From: Sedimentisphaerales bacterium
GTDB lineage: Bacteria; Planctomycetota; Phycisphaerae; Sedimentisphaerales; Anaerobacaceae
Direction of reading: 5' to 3'
Length of the DNA stretch: 36,166 bases
Assembly: GCA_016931715.1 (NCBI GenBank)
Contig: JAFGEF010000050.1
Coordinates: forward strand, 1-36,166
Shown: in pieces, positions 24,974 through 33,145 of the stretch
Numbering within the stretch: position 1 is the stretch's first letter
Layout: each line of letters begins with the position of its first letter
Made by a program: the position numbers and the translations under genes
Notes under the pieces: generated by a model
The model's database searches: none
What the model saw: the letters and a program-made list of their open reading frames with translations, nothing else
What the model was told of the DNA's origin: nothing

Positions 24974-26575
24974 TTATCCTATAACCCTTTTTAACTCTTC
25001 AAGACTTGTAATTCCAACAGCAACCTTTTTTAATGCTTCTTTTCTGAGCCTGGATTTTATTTGCAATCTGTTCTCAGTATTAACATCAGAAGCCAATTCT
25101 ATGTTTCTTATATCATTTTTTAATTGTTCGTTTACAGGCAAAATATCGCACGCCGCGGTTCGGCCATAATAACCTGTTCCATCACAATGTCTGCATCCTG
25201 CCGCCTTATAGATGTGTGAGTAGTCTTTTAAACCTATTTTCTTAAATTCCTCGATTAAACTGTCACTGATCCTGGCAGGTTTTTTGCAGTGTTTGCATAA
25301 GCGGCGAAGAAGTCTTTGGGAAGACAGAAGAGTCAAACCTGATGATAACAATAGCGGCGATATTCCCAAATCAAGTAATCTTATAAGTGCAGTTTTATTA
25401 CTATCGCAATGTATCGTAGCAATCACAAGATGGCCGGTTTGTGCTGCACGAAGAGCAATTTCTGCTGTTTCCTCATCTCGTATCTCACCAACACATATAA
25501 CATCCGGGTCCTGTCTTAAAATACTCCGTAAAGACTTGGCGAAAGTGATATCTGCTTTGGTATTTATCTCGATCTGGCTTGTGGCGGGCAGAACCGCTTC
25601 AATTGGATCTTCAACTGTTATTATGTTGCGTGTACTTCGGTCAATTTCATTCAGCATCGCGTACAGTGTTGTTGTTTTCCCGCTGCCGGTTGGACCGCAT
25701 AGCAAAATCATACCTGACGGCATTTTCATGGTTTCGGTAAAAACAGAATATTGCTTTTTTGTAAGTCCTATGTCCATTAATGTTGACGTGCCTGCATCCT
25801 GATTCAATATTCTTATTGATAACTTTTCCCCATTGACTACTCCTGCGCTTGCGACTCTGAAAGAAGATGTTTTTTTGTCTTTTTTGGCAATAAAAGCGCC
25901 GTCCTGTGGTCTTCTTTTCTCGGAAATATCCATGCTCGATATAGCTTTAATGCTGTTAACAACTGCTTTGCAGGTATTTGATTTAAGCTCTTTTACTGTT
26001 CGCAAAACACCATCAATTCGGAGCCTGATTGTATATGATATTTCATCCTTTGGATCTATGAGAATATCACTTGCTCGTTTATCGAGGGCATTAGCAATAA
26101 TATTTTCTGTTAAGTCAAGAATCCTGTTGTCCTGTCTCTTGTTATCACTGTGTCCATATATTTCATCAAAGTTCCTTCCGGATGAATCAAATAATTTTAT
26201 GTCTGATCCATGTCTGGAATGTTTTAGAGTTTTTGACTTGATAGTTTCCATTGCTTTTTTGATGAGTTGCATAGAAAGTTCGAAAATGCTTTTGTTGGTT
26301 TGAGCGGATTTTTTTGCAGTGTCCACTATCAATAAAATTAGCCAGAATATAGGCCCCGTAAAAAGAGTGATAATATAAACAGCAGATTTATATTTATAAG
26401 GCATAAGCGGACTAAATTGGAGACGCTGAACAAAATACATACAAATATAAGCCCATAAAACAAGGAGAAAAAGCTTTATTGGATTAAATGGCAGCGAAAC
26501 TGTATCTATGCCGGAAGCTTGTACCTGGCAAAAATAAGTCGAAATAGAAATCCTTATAACTTCCAGTATTTGCAT
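24974..26575 (-). CDS. GspE/PilB-family ATPase with N-terminal membrane segments
   Basis: 533 residues. The C-terminal two-thirds is a standard type II secretion/type IV pilus assembly ATPase: Walker A GPTGSGKT (294-301), Asp box ITVEDPIE (319-326), Walker B DVICVGEIRDEE (358-369), His box TGHLVIATIH (380-389) and a four-Cys zinc module (C427, C430, C461, C464). Instead of the usual soluble N1 domain, residues 1-90 carry two likely transmembrane helices (about 33-50 and 64-84), then a linker. RASDILIDPKDE at about 167-178 is the standard N2 entry. It would power pseudopilus or pilus assembly; the pseudopilin gene at 18138 may use such a machine. The upstream site is weak (AGAGA). Confidence 0.88.
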   Translation of the reverse strand: MQILEVIRISISTYFCQVQASGIDTVSLPFNPIKLFLLVLWAYICMYFVQRLQFSPLMPYKYKSAVYIITLFTGPIFWLILLIVDTAKKSAQTNKSIFELSMQLIKKAMETIKSKTLKHSRHGSDIKLFDSSGRNFDEIYGHSDNKRQDNRILDLTENIIANALDKRASDILIDPKDEISYTIRLRIDGVLRTVKELKSNTCKAVVNSIKAISSMDISEKRRPQDGAFIAKKDKKTSSFRVASAGVVNGEKLSIRILNQDAGTSTLMDIGLTKKQYSVFTETMKMPSGMILLCGPTGSGKTTTLYAMLNEIDRSTRNIITVEDPIEAVLPATSQIEINTKADITFAKSLRSILRQDPDVICVGEIRDEETAEIALRAAQTGHLVIATIHCDSNKTALIRLLDLGISPLLLSSGLTLLSSQRLLRRLCKHCKKPARISDSLIEEFKKIGLKDYSHIYKAAGCRHCDGTGYYGRTAACDILPVNEQLKNDIRNIELASDVNTENRLQIKSRLRKEALKKVAVGITSLEELKRVIG

Positions 26576-26750
26576 ATTTTTCTCTTACAGAAAACAAGGA
26601 AACTACTCACTAAAGCTAAATGAAGATAATATATTTTGTGACTTTCAGCAAGTTAAAAATTATTATGACATATTGGCTGGGTAATCTTTGGAAATTGTAT
26701 CGTGATGCAGTGCCAGGGATACTACGGAAAAAATTTAAACAGCTACCTGC

Positions 26751-27203
26751 TTAAAGCTCATCAAGCTCTGCTATAAAGGAATCTGACAAGTCCAGTTCTG
26801 CAGAACTGTCGAGCGCATCCAGAGCCGGTTTATTTTGTTGCGGAGCCGGTTTCGGCTTTGTTTGTGCCTGCTTTTTTACATTCTGCGGCGGGGGAGTTAT
26901 CTTTTCGGGTTTACCGTCGATTTGAAGCTGGAATGTCAGGGGACCTATCCTGATATAATCGCCCGCATTAACTACATCTTCGGTTACTTTTTTCCCGTTG
27001 AGGAATGTTCCGCAGCGGGAATCGAGATCGCGGATTTTCAAGTCGTTATTATTTTTGCTCAATTGACAATGTCTGCGGGAAACCAGTTTTAATGGAATAC
27101 GCAAATCGCAGTCATGCCGCCTGCCAAGAATAGTGATTTCACTCGACAAAGGAAAAATCCTTTGTGTGCCGCCTTTGGTGAATAGAACTAAATTTGCATG
27201 CAT
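26751..27203 (-). CDS. FHA-domain protein
   Basis: 150 residues, ATG 27203 with a strong AGAGGAAGG site. The FHA domain covers about 5-95 with all landmark residues: ILGRRHDCDLRIP, VSRRHCQL, and DLDSRCGTFLNG. A Pro/Gln/Lys-rich linker follows, then an acidic tail ending DLSDSFIAELDEL. FHA domains bind phosphothreonine peptides, implying a Ser/Thr kinase elsewhere in the genome. It lies upstream of the ATPase gene on the same strand with a 175-base gap, so cotranscription is uncertain. Confidence 0.9.
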   Translation of the reverse strand: MHANLVLFTKGGTQRIFPLSSEITILGRRHDCDLRIPLKLVSRRHCQLSKNNNDLKIRDLDSRCGTFLNGKKVTEDVVNAGDYIRIGPLTFQLQIDGKPEKITPPPQNVKKQAQTKPKPAPQQNKPALDALDSSAELDLSDSFIAELDEL

Positions 27204-27411
27204 AACGGCCTTCCTCTTTTAGTTCTGCATTGTCTGATTTGTACAGGTATATAAATTAAAAAACGTATAATTCTATAATTCCCGTACATATTCCTATTTT
27301 CGCCGGATTAAGCGGATAATATATTCCGCAGCTCGGCACAATTGGCATAACTGATAATATTATAAAGATTTTATTATGATAATGCAAGAAATTAATCGGA
27401 CTATAAATATG

Positions 27412-27439
27412 TTGACATAGTTTAGTATGTTGGTTAAAT
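27412..27439 (+). promoter_or_regulatory. Predicted promoter for thrS
   Basis: TTGACA (27412-27417) with TTAAAT (27434-27439) after 16 bases. No T-box-like leader, long stem or T-run was seen between it and the start at 27498. The divergent gap 27204-27497 is otherwise AT-rich, with one short GCGGA/TCCGC repeat (27312-27329). Confidence 0.45.
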
Positions 27440-27497
27440 TCGATTAAATTTATGAAAATTTTGATTGATTATTATAAAAGGATATAAACAGATCAAT

Positions 27498-29426
27498 ATG
27501 GCTCAGGTTAAACTACCCGACGGAAGCATGTTAATGGTCGATAATTCCATAACTGGTAAGCAATTAGCGGAAAAAATAGGTCCGGGACTTGCGAAATCAG
27601 CTATTGCGGTAAAAATTAACGGCAAATTGAAAGATTTATCATCTCTAATTATTTCAGATGGTTCAGAAGAAGCATCTGTTAAAATTATCACACCCAAAGA
27701 CTCCGAAGGTCTCGATATAATGCGTCATAGCTGCGCTCATATCATGGCTGAGGCTATTTGCAGTATTTGGCCGGCCGCAAAGTTGGTTTACGGCCCTACT
27801 GTCGAAGATGGTTTTTATTATGATATTGACCTTGATGAGCCGATAAGACCGACCGATTTTGAGCGAATTGAGCAAAAAATGGCTGAAATTGTCAAAGCGG
27901 ATAAGCTATTTATACGTAAAGAAATGACTCGTGATGAGGCTTTAAATAGGCTCAAAGAAGATAAATATAAGACTGATAACATCAATCGAACGGATAGTGC
28001 AGCTATAACTTTTTATTCACATGGCGATGGTTTTGAGGATTTATGCAGGGGACCTCATATTCCAAGTACCGGTAAAGCAGGGGCTTTCAAGATTATGTCT
28101 GTGGCCGGCGCTTACTGGCACGGAGACCCGACACAGAAAATGCTCCAGCGAGTTTATGGAACTGCATGGCAAAATAAAAAGGAACTTGATGATTATCTCA
28201 ATAGAATAGAAGAGGCGAAAAAACGTGACCACCGCGTTTTGGGTAAGCAGCTTGATTTGTTCAGTTTTAATGAAGCCGGTCCCGGATTCGCTTTTATGCA
28301 CGCCAAAGGAATGATTATCTGGAACTCAATCGTTGATTTTTGGCGCAGTGTTCATCAAAAATATGGATATGAGGAAATCCGTACCCCGATTATTCTTAAT
28401 GAAGCTCTCTGGCACAAAAGCGGCCACTGGGACCATTATAAAGAGAATATGTACTTTACAAATATAGACGAGCTTGGATATGCGATAAAACCCATGAATT
28501 GCCCCGGAGGCTGCCTGGTTTATAACACCCGTCAACATTCATATCGTGAATTTCCCAGGCGGGTAGCCGAACTTGGGCTGGTTCATCGACATGAAGCAAG
28601 CGGCGTCATGCACGGCTTATTCAGGGTAAGACAATTTACCCAGGATGATGCACATATTTTCTGTACACCGGAACAAATTGAATCGGAAATAATATCTGTT
28701 ATTGAACTGGTTTTTGAGATTTATACGGCTTTTGGTTTTAAAGATTTTCATATTGAACTGTCAACCAAACCCGAAAACCATATTGGTTCGAATGAAATAT
28801 GGGAAATTGCGACAAATGCTCTTAAAGCAGCCCTTAATCATAAGGGTATCGAATACAAAATAAACGAAGGCGACGGCGCTTTTTATGGTCCTAAAATTGA
28901 TTTTCACATCGAGGATTGCCTGAAAAGGACATGGCAGCTCGGAACCATTCAGCTCGATTTTTCCATGCCGGAGCGTTTCGGACTGGTTTATACAGATAAA
29001 GATAATTCAGAAAAAACTCCGGTTATGATACATCGAGCTATTTTAGGCTCTTTTGAGCGTTTTATCGGTATTTTGATAGAACATTACGGCGGTAATTTCC
29101 CTCTCTGGCTTGCTCCGGAACAGGTAAGAGTGCTTCCCATAAGTGAAAAAACAAATAATTATGCTAAAGTTATCGAAAATAAGCTCAAGGAAGCGAAACT
29201 GAGATATAGTTGTGATTTTTCAGATGAAAAAGTAAACTCAAAAATTGTTAAAGCGTATAATGATAAAGTTCCTTACATGCTGGTTGTGGGGCCTAAAGAA
29301 GCACAATCAGGCACTGTTAACGTAAGAATTTGTGGTTTGAAAGAAAATCCAACAATAGAAATTGATAAATTTTTAGAAAAAACAAAATCGAAAATAGCCG
29401 ATAAAATAATTGATTTGGCTTTTTAA
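27498..29426 (+). CDS. thrS: Threonyl-tRNA synthetase
   Basis: 642 residues from ATG 27498, the same length as the E. coli enzyme; a TTG 33 bases earlier is possible but unneeded. Order: TGS domain (1-65), editing/SAD domain with H77 and H81 (HSCAHIMAEA) and DLCRGPHIPS, class II catalytic core with the zinc ligand Cys335 in KPMNCPGGC, motif 2 around GLVHRHEASGVMHGLFRVRQ, motif 3 near HRAILGSFERFIGILIE, and a C-terminal anticodon-binding domain. It charges tRNA-Thr. It is the first gene of the translation cluster; infC follows after a short gap. Confidence 0.96.
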   Translation: MAQVKLPDGSMLMVDNSITGKQLAEKIGPGLAKSAIAVKINGKLKDLSSLIISDGSEEASVKIITPKDSEGLDIMRHSCAHIMAEAICSIWPAAKLVYGPTVEDGFYYDIDLDEPIRPTDFERIEQKMAEIVKADKLFIRKEMTRDEALNRLKEDKYKTDNINRTDSAAITFYSHGDGFEDLCRGPHIPSTGKAGAFKIMSVAGAYWHGDPTQKMLQRVYGTAWQNKKELDDYLNRIEEAKKRDHRVLGKQLDLFSFNEAGPGFAFMHAKGMIIWNSIVDFWRSVHQKYGYEEIRTPIILNEALWHKSGHWDHYKENMYFTNIDELGYAIKPMNCPGGCLVYNTRQHSYREFPRRVAELGLVHRHEASGVMHGLFRVRQFTQDDAHIFCTPEQIESEIISVIELVFEIYTAFGFKDFHIELSTKPENHIGSNEIWEIATNALKAALNHKGIEYKINEGDGAFYGPKIDFHIEDCLKRTWQLGTIQLDFSMPERFGLVYTDKDNSEKTPVMIHRAILGSFERFIGILIEHYGGNFPLWLAPEQVRVLPISEKTNNYAKVIENKLKEAKLRYSCDFSDEKVNSKIVKAYNDKVPYMLVVGPKEAQSGTVNVRICGLKENPTIEIDKFLEKTKSKIADKIIDLAF

Positions 29427-29501
29427 GCATATTTTCTTATAATGTTAGTGGTATCGTGTACCATTAATTATGAACATTTGATTGTTATTTTTTAGAAAGG
29501 T

Positions 29502-29517
29502 AAGGTGGAGCACAATA
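29502..29517 (+). promoter_or_regulatory. Ribosome binding site and probable AUA start of infC
   Basis: AAGGTGGAG (29502-29510) stands 4 bases before ATA at 29515. No ATG, GTG or TTG lies in frame between the site and the conserved RINGGIRA; the only standard start upstream is TTG 29482, without a binding site. IF3 genes are known to use rare starts (AUU in E. coli) for autoregulation. Confidence 0.65.
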
Positions 29518-30048
29518 AATAAAAAAAGTTTAAGGATAAATGGAGGGATTCGGGCTAATGTCATCAGATTAATCGATGAATCCAATAATCAATTGGGGAT
29601 TATAGAAAAAGAAGAGGCACTTGAAAGAGCGAGAGAAACAGGCCTGGACCTTGTGGAAGTCGCACCGTTGAATGATCCTCCCGTATGCAGAATAATGGAT
29701 TATGGCAAATGGCTTTATGAACAGAAGCGCAAGGAGCGTGAAGCTCACAAAAAAAACGTTCGTCATACAGTTACGCTAAAGGAAATAAGACTAAGGCCCG
29801 AAACCGATAAACATGACCTCGAAATAAAGCTCAAACACGGGCGGGAATTCATTGAGAAAGGTCATAAAGTTCAATTCACCATATTCTTCAAAGGACGACA
29901 GGTTATACATCGTGAACAGGGCTTTGAAGTACTTGAGCAAATTACACAAAATCTTAGCGATGTATCAAAAATAGAACGTCCAGCTCAGATGAACGGAAAA
30001 CGCATGACCTTATTACTTGTACCGAGAAAACATTTACCCCCTAATTGA
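29515..30048 (+). CDS. infC: Translation initiation factor IF-3
   Basis: 177 residues from ATA 29515, close to the usual family length of about 180; using TTG 29482 would add 11 unconserved residues. N-domain: INGGIRANVIRLIDE, then LGIIEKEEALERA, GLDLVEVAP and PPVCRIMDYGKWLYE. C-domain: VTLKEIRLRPETDKHDLEIK, KVQFTIFFKGRQVIHRE and ending PRKHLPPN. IF3 keeps the subunits apart and checks the start codon-anticodon pairing. A non-AUG start would let IF3 repress its own translation. Confidence 0.93.
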   Translation: MNKKSLRINGGIRANVIRLIDESNNQLGIIEKEEALERARETGLDLVEVAPLNDPPVCRIMDYGKWLYEQKRKEREAHKKNVRHTVTLKEIRLRPETDKHDLEIKLKHGREFIEKGHKVQFTIFFKGRQVIHREQGFEVLEQITQNLSDVSKIERPAQMNGKRMTLLLVPRKHLPPN

Positions 30049-30383
30049 AAATGATTTTATACGGAACAAATAAAATTTCAGCACTATTTGGAATAAGTAT
30101 TGCTGATAGATGGAGTTTTCTTGTTTTAAAGGTAATGTTTTCCGTTTTAATAAAAAGTAAGTGAAAATACTGTTTTTCTTTCATGATGTATGAATAAAAT
30201 ACTCTCATGGAACAAAAAACAGCAAAAAAGGGGATTTTTTTAAAATTTTTTTTCTTTTAGATTGACCTGTATATATAAATATATTAGGCTATCGGTTTTA
30301 TATTTTTCTGCGTTTTTACAGTGTCGTTAAATAACAGCAAAAAATTGCAGAATTCTTGACTTAGTTTTTTAAGGATTAGCTAA
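30049..30383 (+). other. 335-base non-coding gap between infC and rpmI
   Basis: A long AT-rich gap in a normally compact ribosomal operon. An imperfect hairpin CAGCACTATT/AAGTATTGCTG lies soon after infC (about 30081-30107) without a T-run. A TTGACC at 30262-30267 is the best -35-like element, but no well-spaced -10 follows. No small gene was found. It may contain a promoter and an L20-type leader control element; none was recognised. Confidence 0.4.
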
Positions 30384-30578
30384 ATGCCAAAACAGAAAAC
30401 CCATAAGGGTTTGAAGAAAAGAGTAAAAGTAACCGCTACCGGTAAAATCAAGCATAAAAAATCCGGTGCAGGTCATCTTATGAGTAAAAAGAGCGCTAAA
30501 ATACAAAAAAGGGTAACCAGCTCATCGATAATGAATCCGGTGAGCGCGGCTAAAGCCCTTATTAAATTGGGTAAATAA
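30384..30578 (+). CDS. rpmI: 50S ribosomal protein L35
   Basis: 64 residues, ATG with AAGGA upstream. [36 protein letters not shown] and [11 protein letters not shown] are the usual basic L35 sequence and length. It binds the large-subunit rRNA. rplT follows after 12 bases. Confidence 0.96.
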   Translation: MPKQKTHKGLKKRVKVTATGKIKHKKSGAGHLMSKKSAKIQKRVTSSSIMNPVSAAKALIKLGK

Positions 30579-30590
30579 AGGAAAGCTGAT

Positions 30591-30953
30591 ATGCCAAGAG
30601 TAAGAAAAGGTGCCGCAACACGCCAAGCAAGAAAACGTATTCTTAAGGCCGCAAGAGGACATCACGGCCAGCCTGGCAAGCAGTATCGGCTGGCCAAAGA
30701 AGCCGTAGTAAGAGCAGCGGTATATGCAAGAACTGATCGTAAACGCAAAAAAAGAGATTTCCGGGGATTGTGGATTACAAGATTGAGCGCTGCCTGCAAA
30801 CAGCGAGGTGTAAGATACAGCCAGTTTATAGACTGCTGCAAAAAGGCTAATATCACTATTAACAGGAAAATGCTCAGTGAAATTGCTATCGCAGACCCGG
30901 ACGGTTTCGATGCAATACTTAGTGCTGCGCAAGAAGCATCTGCAAAATCGTAA
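30591..30953 (+). CDS. rplT: 50S ribosomal protein L20
   Basis: 120 residues, ATG with AAAGGAAAG upstream. MPRVRKGAATRQARKRILKA, then GHHGQPGKQYRLAKEAVVRA and FRGLWITRLSAACKQRGVRY are diagnostic for L20. In other bacteria L20 represses the rpmI-rplT mRNA, which makes the 335-base leader upstream of rpmI worth checking for an L20 target. Confidence 0.97.
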   Translation: MPRVRKGAATRQARKRILKAARGHHGQPGKQYRLAKEAVVRAAVYARTDRKRKKRDFRGLWITRLSAACKQRGVRYSQFIDCCKKANITINRKMLSEIAIADPDGFDAILSAAQEASAKS

Positions 30954-31027
30954 ATTGAAAAATCTTCGGTTATTGAAAAGGCTGAAGTTAAAATAACATA
31001 CGATATTCTCATCACGCAAAACGAGAA

Positions 31028-32020
31028 ATGCTTGAGCAATTTGAAAAACTCGGTAAAGAGGCACTTTCTGATTTGAAGAAGGTTTCTGACCTGGAGTCTC
31101 TGGAGCAGTTCCGCATTAAATACCTGGGACGAAAAGGGCTGGTTATAGATATGCTTAGTCAAATTGGCAAGCTTCCTAAAGATATTAAGCCCCAGGCAGG
31201 TCAGCTTGCAAATAAAGTAAAAAATGAGATTTCAAAAGCATTCGACGAGATTAAAGGCAGCCTGTCACATTCACAGGATGCAAAGCAAAAAGAGCTTGCG
31301 GATGTAACTTTACCCGGAATTCCTGTCAATATCGGTAAAGCACATGTAATAACACAAACTCTCAATGAACTGCTGGAAATATTCGGACGCATGGGTTTTG
31401 ATGTTGCTTACGGCCCGGAAGTCGAAGATGAGTGGCACAATTTCATATCGCTTAATATCGGGCCGGAACATCCCGCAAGAGAACCTTCTGACAATTTCTA
31501 CATTGATGATCACACACTCCTGCGGAGCCAGACTTCGACAATTCAGATACGTGTTATGGAGCATAAAAAACCGCCAATCAGAATTGTTGCGCCGGGAAGA
31601 GTTTATCGTCCTGATACAGTTGATGCAACGCATATGTATATGTTCCATCAGCTTGAAGCGCTCGTAGTTGATGAAGGTATAAGCATGGTCGATATGAAAA
31701 CGACCATTGAACAATTTATACATACATTCTTTGGCCCGGAAACAAATTGGCGGTTCAGACCCGGATTTTTCCCTTTCACAGAGCCGAGTGCAGAAGTAGA
31801 TTTGCTTCTGTTAGACAAAGCAGGAAATGAAAACTGGGTCGAAATGGGCGGCTGCGGGATGGTCGATCCGAATGTCTTCGATGCTGTCGGAATAGACAGT
31901 GAAAAGTACACAGGCTGGGCATTCGGTTTCGGTATAGAACGACTGGCAATGCGTAAATACGGCATCACAGATATTCGCCTCCTGTTCGAGAATGACCTGC
32001 GATTCCTTCGACAGTTCTAA
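31028..32020 (+). CDS. pheS: Phenylalanyl-tRNA synthetase alpha subunit
   Basis: 330 residues. N-terminal coiled coil (LGKEALSDLKKVSDLESLEQ, then FRIKYLGRKG), then the class II core: TLNELLEIFGRMGFDVAYGP, HPAREPSDNFYID, LLRSQTSTIQIRVM, YRPDTVDATHMYMFHQLEAL, FPFTEPSAEVD, and motif 3 GWAFGFGIERLAMRKYGITD. The C-terminus LLFENDLRFLRQF is complete. PheS works as an alpha2-beta2 enzyme, but pheT is not next; the following gene is an ArfB-like hydrolase. The start at 31028 has a weak site (ACGAGA). Confidence 0.95.
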   Translation: MLEQFEKLGKEALSDLKKVSDLESLEQFRIKYLGRKGLVIDMLSQIGKLPKDIKPQAGQLANKVKNEISKAFDEIKGSLSHSQDAKQKELADVTLPGIPVNIGKAHVITQTLNELLEIFGRMGFDVAYGPEVEDEWHNFISLNIGPEHPAREPSDNFYIDDHTLLRSQTSTIQIRVMEHKKPPIRIVAPGRVYRPDTVDATHMYMFHQLEALVVDEGISMVDMKTTIEQFIHTFFGPETNWRFRPGFFPFTEPSAEVDLLLLDKAGNENWVEMGGCGMVDPNVFDAVGIDSEKYTGWAFGFGIERLAMRKYGITDIRLLFENDLRFLRQF

Positions 32021-32142
32021 CATACAAGAATTATTCGTCTTGCACATTTCCAATGAACTACTCTGTCTTGAGAAAATAGATTATTGATAGTTATAAAATA
32101 ATTATGTATATTCTGCATAAGTATTTTTAGGGAAGTTAACTA

Positions 32143-32571
32143 ATGAGTCAAAAAGAAATCTCAAAATATTTTATTATCCCGGAAAATGAACTTATTTTTA
32201 AAGCTTCCCGGAGTTCCGGCCCCGGAGGACAGAATGTAAATAAGCTTAATACGAGGATTACATTGCTTTTCAATATCGTAAAAAGCATGAGTTTTTCAGA
32301 TGAGCAGAAAAAGAGGATGTTAGAACGCTTATCAAAACGAATTGATAAGGATGGTTTTATTCATGTTGTATCTCAAAAATTCCGGTCCCAGCAGGCAAAT
32401 AAAATTTCGGCTGTCGAACGATTGCACAAATTGCTTTTTGATGCGTTAAAGATAAAAACCATCCGCAAAGAAACAAAAGTGCCTTATGCCGCAAAACAAA
32501 AACGTTTAGACCAAAAGAAATATCAAAGCCAACTCAAAAGGCAAAGAGCAGACAGAAATTTTGACTTTTGA
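32143..32571 (+). CDS. arfB: ArfB-type alternative ribosome-rescue factor
   Basis: 142 residues, AGGGA upstream. The release-factor catalytic loop is present (RSSGPGGQNVNKLNTRITL, GGQ 28-30), and the protein is too short for a codon-recognising RF1/RF2. The C-terminal tail is highly basic (KQKRLDQKKYQSQLKRQRAD), as in ArfB/YaeJ, where it threads the empty mRNA channel of stalled ribosomes. It hydrolyses peptidyl-tRNA on non-stop complexes. It takes the place where pheT would be expected. Confidence 0.87.
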   Translation: MSQKEISKYFIIPENELIFKASRSSGPGGQNVNKLNTRITLLFNIVKSMSFSDEQKKRMLERLSKRIDKDGFIHVVSQKFRSQQANKISAVERLHKLLFDALKIKTIRKETKVPYAAKQKRLDQKKYQSQLKRQRADRNFDF

Positions 32572-32634
32572 ACTCGCAAGAATAATTACAGCAAAATAAG
32601 TTTTCTGCTATCGCTGATTATTTTATGATTCTCT

Positions 32635-33036
32635 TTATCCTGTTATAATTGTAAAATTTGAGTTATTTTGAATTATTTCCTTAACGTGAATTCCTTTTAT
32701 TTTCCTGTGCTCGAAGAGCTTTTGCAAATCAATGAGAACGTTTGGCAGGTCAAGTTTCACATATTCAGGCAGTTTCGATTGGTATGAATTACCTACCATG
32801 CTCAATGCTTTATTAAAATGGCTGCCGACTATACTCAGCTCGAAGGTTGCTATATTATTTTCATAGCTTATATATTTCAATGAAACCGGAATGACCGGAA
32901 GCAGAAACATTTTTGTATCTACTGTAAATTCAATACAGTCATTTTTAACTTCTGAGCGAACAATCTGTTCCGGTAAACGATTATTCGATTTAAGAATTTG
33001 AAGTATTTCTTCAAGCGTAAAAGTTATCGCAGCCAT
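32635..33036 (-). CDS. Conserved-looking hypothetical protein
   Basis: 133 residues, ATG 33036 with AAGGA upstream. I do not recognise it. The N-terminal helix (TFTLEEILQILKSNNRLPEQ) is followed by alternating strands (NDCIEFTVDTKMFLLPVIPV, SLKYISYENNIATFELSIVG), then a helix and PNVLIDLQKLFEHRKIKGIH. There is no signal peptide, membrane segment or Cys/His metal motif. It is leftward, 109 bases downstream of the prenyl synthase gene, and faces arfB. Confidence 0.6.
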   Translation of the reverse strand: MAAITFTLEEILQILKSNNRLPEQIVRSEVKNDCIEFTVDTKMFLLPVIPVSLKYISYENNIATFELSIVGSHFNKALSMVGNSYQSKLPEYVKLDLPNVLIDLQKLFEHRKIKGIHVKEIIQNNSNFTIITG

Positions 33037-33145
33037 TTTTTTCCTTAAATGAGTTCTTAATGTATTTTTGAAGTAATATACAATATTTGGAATCTGCCGG
33101 AAAATAAACCAGCCGTATTGCCGATGTCTATTTTACAAAAAGCGA

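Noticed and set aside
25284-25802. 172-codon frame opposite the GspE-like gene, with another at 25833-26303
   Set aside because: Both are antisense to conserved ATPase motifs and their translations show no domain; they are mirror frames of a real gene.
27204-27497. T-box or other leader control of thrS
   Set aside because: No specifier stem, T-box sequence or terminator/antiterminator pair is visible.
30522-31064. 180-codon leftward frame across rplT
   Set aside because: It is antisense to the highly conserved L20 gene and encodes low-complexity, Cys/Phe-rich sequence.
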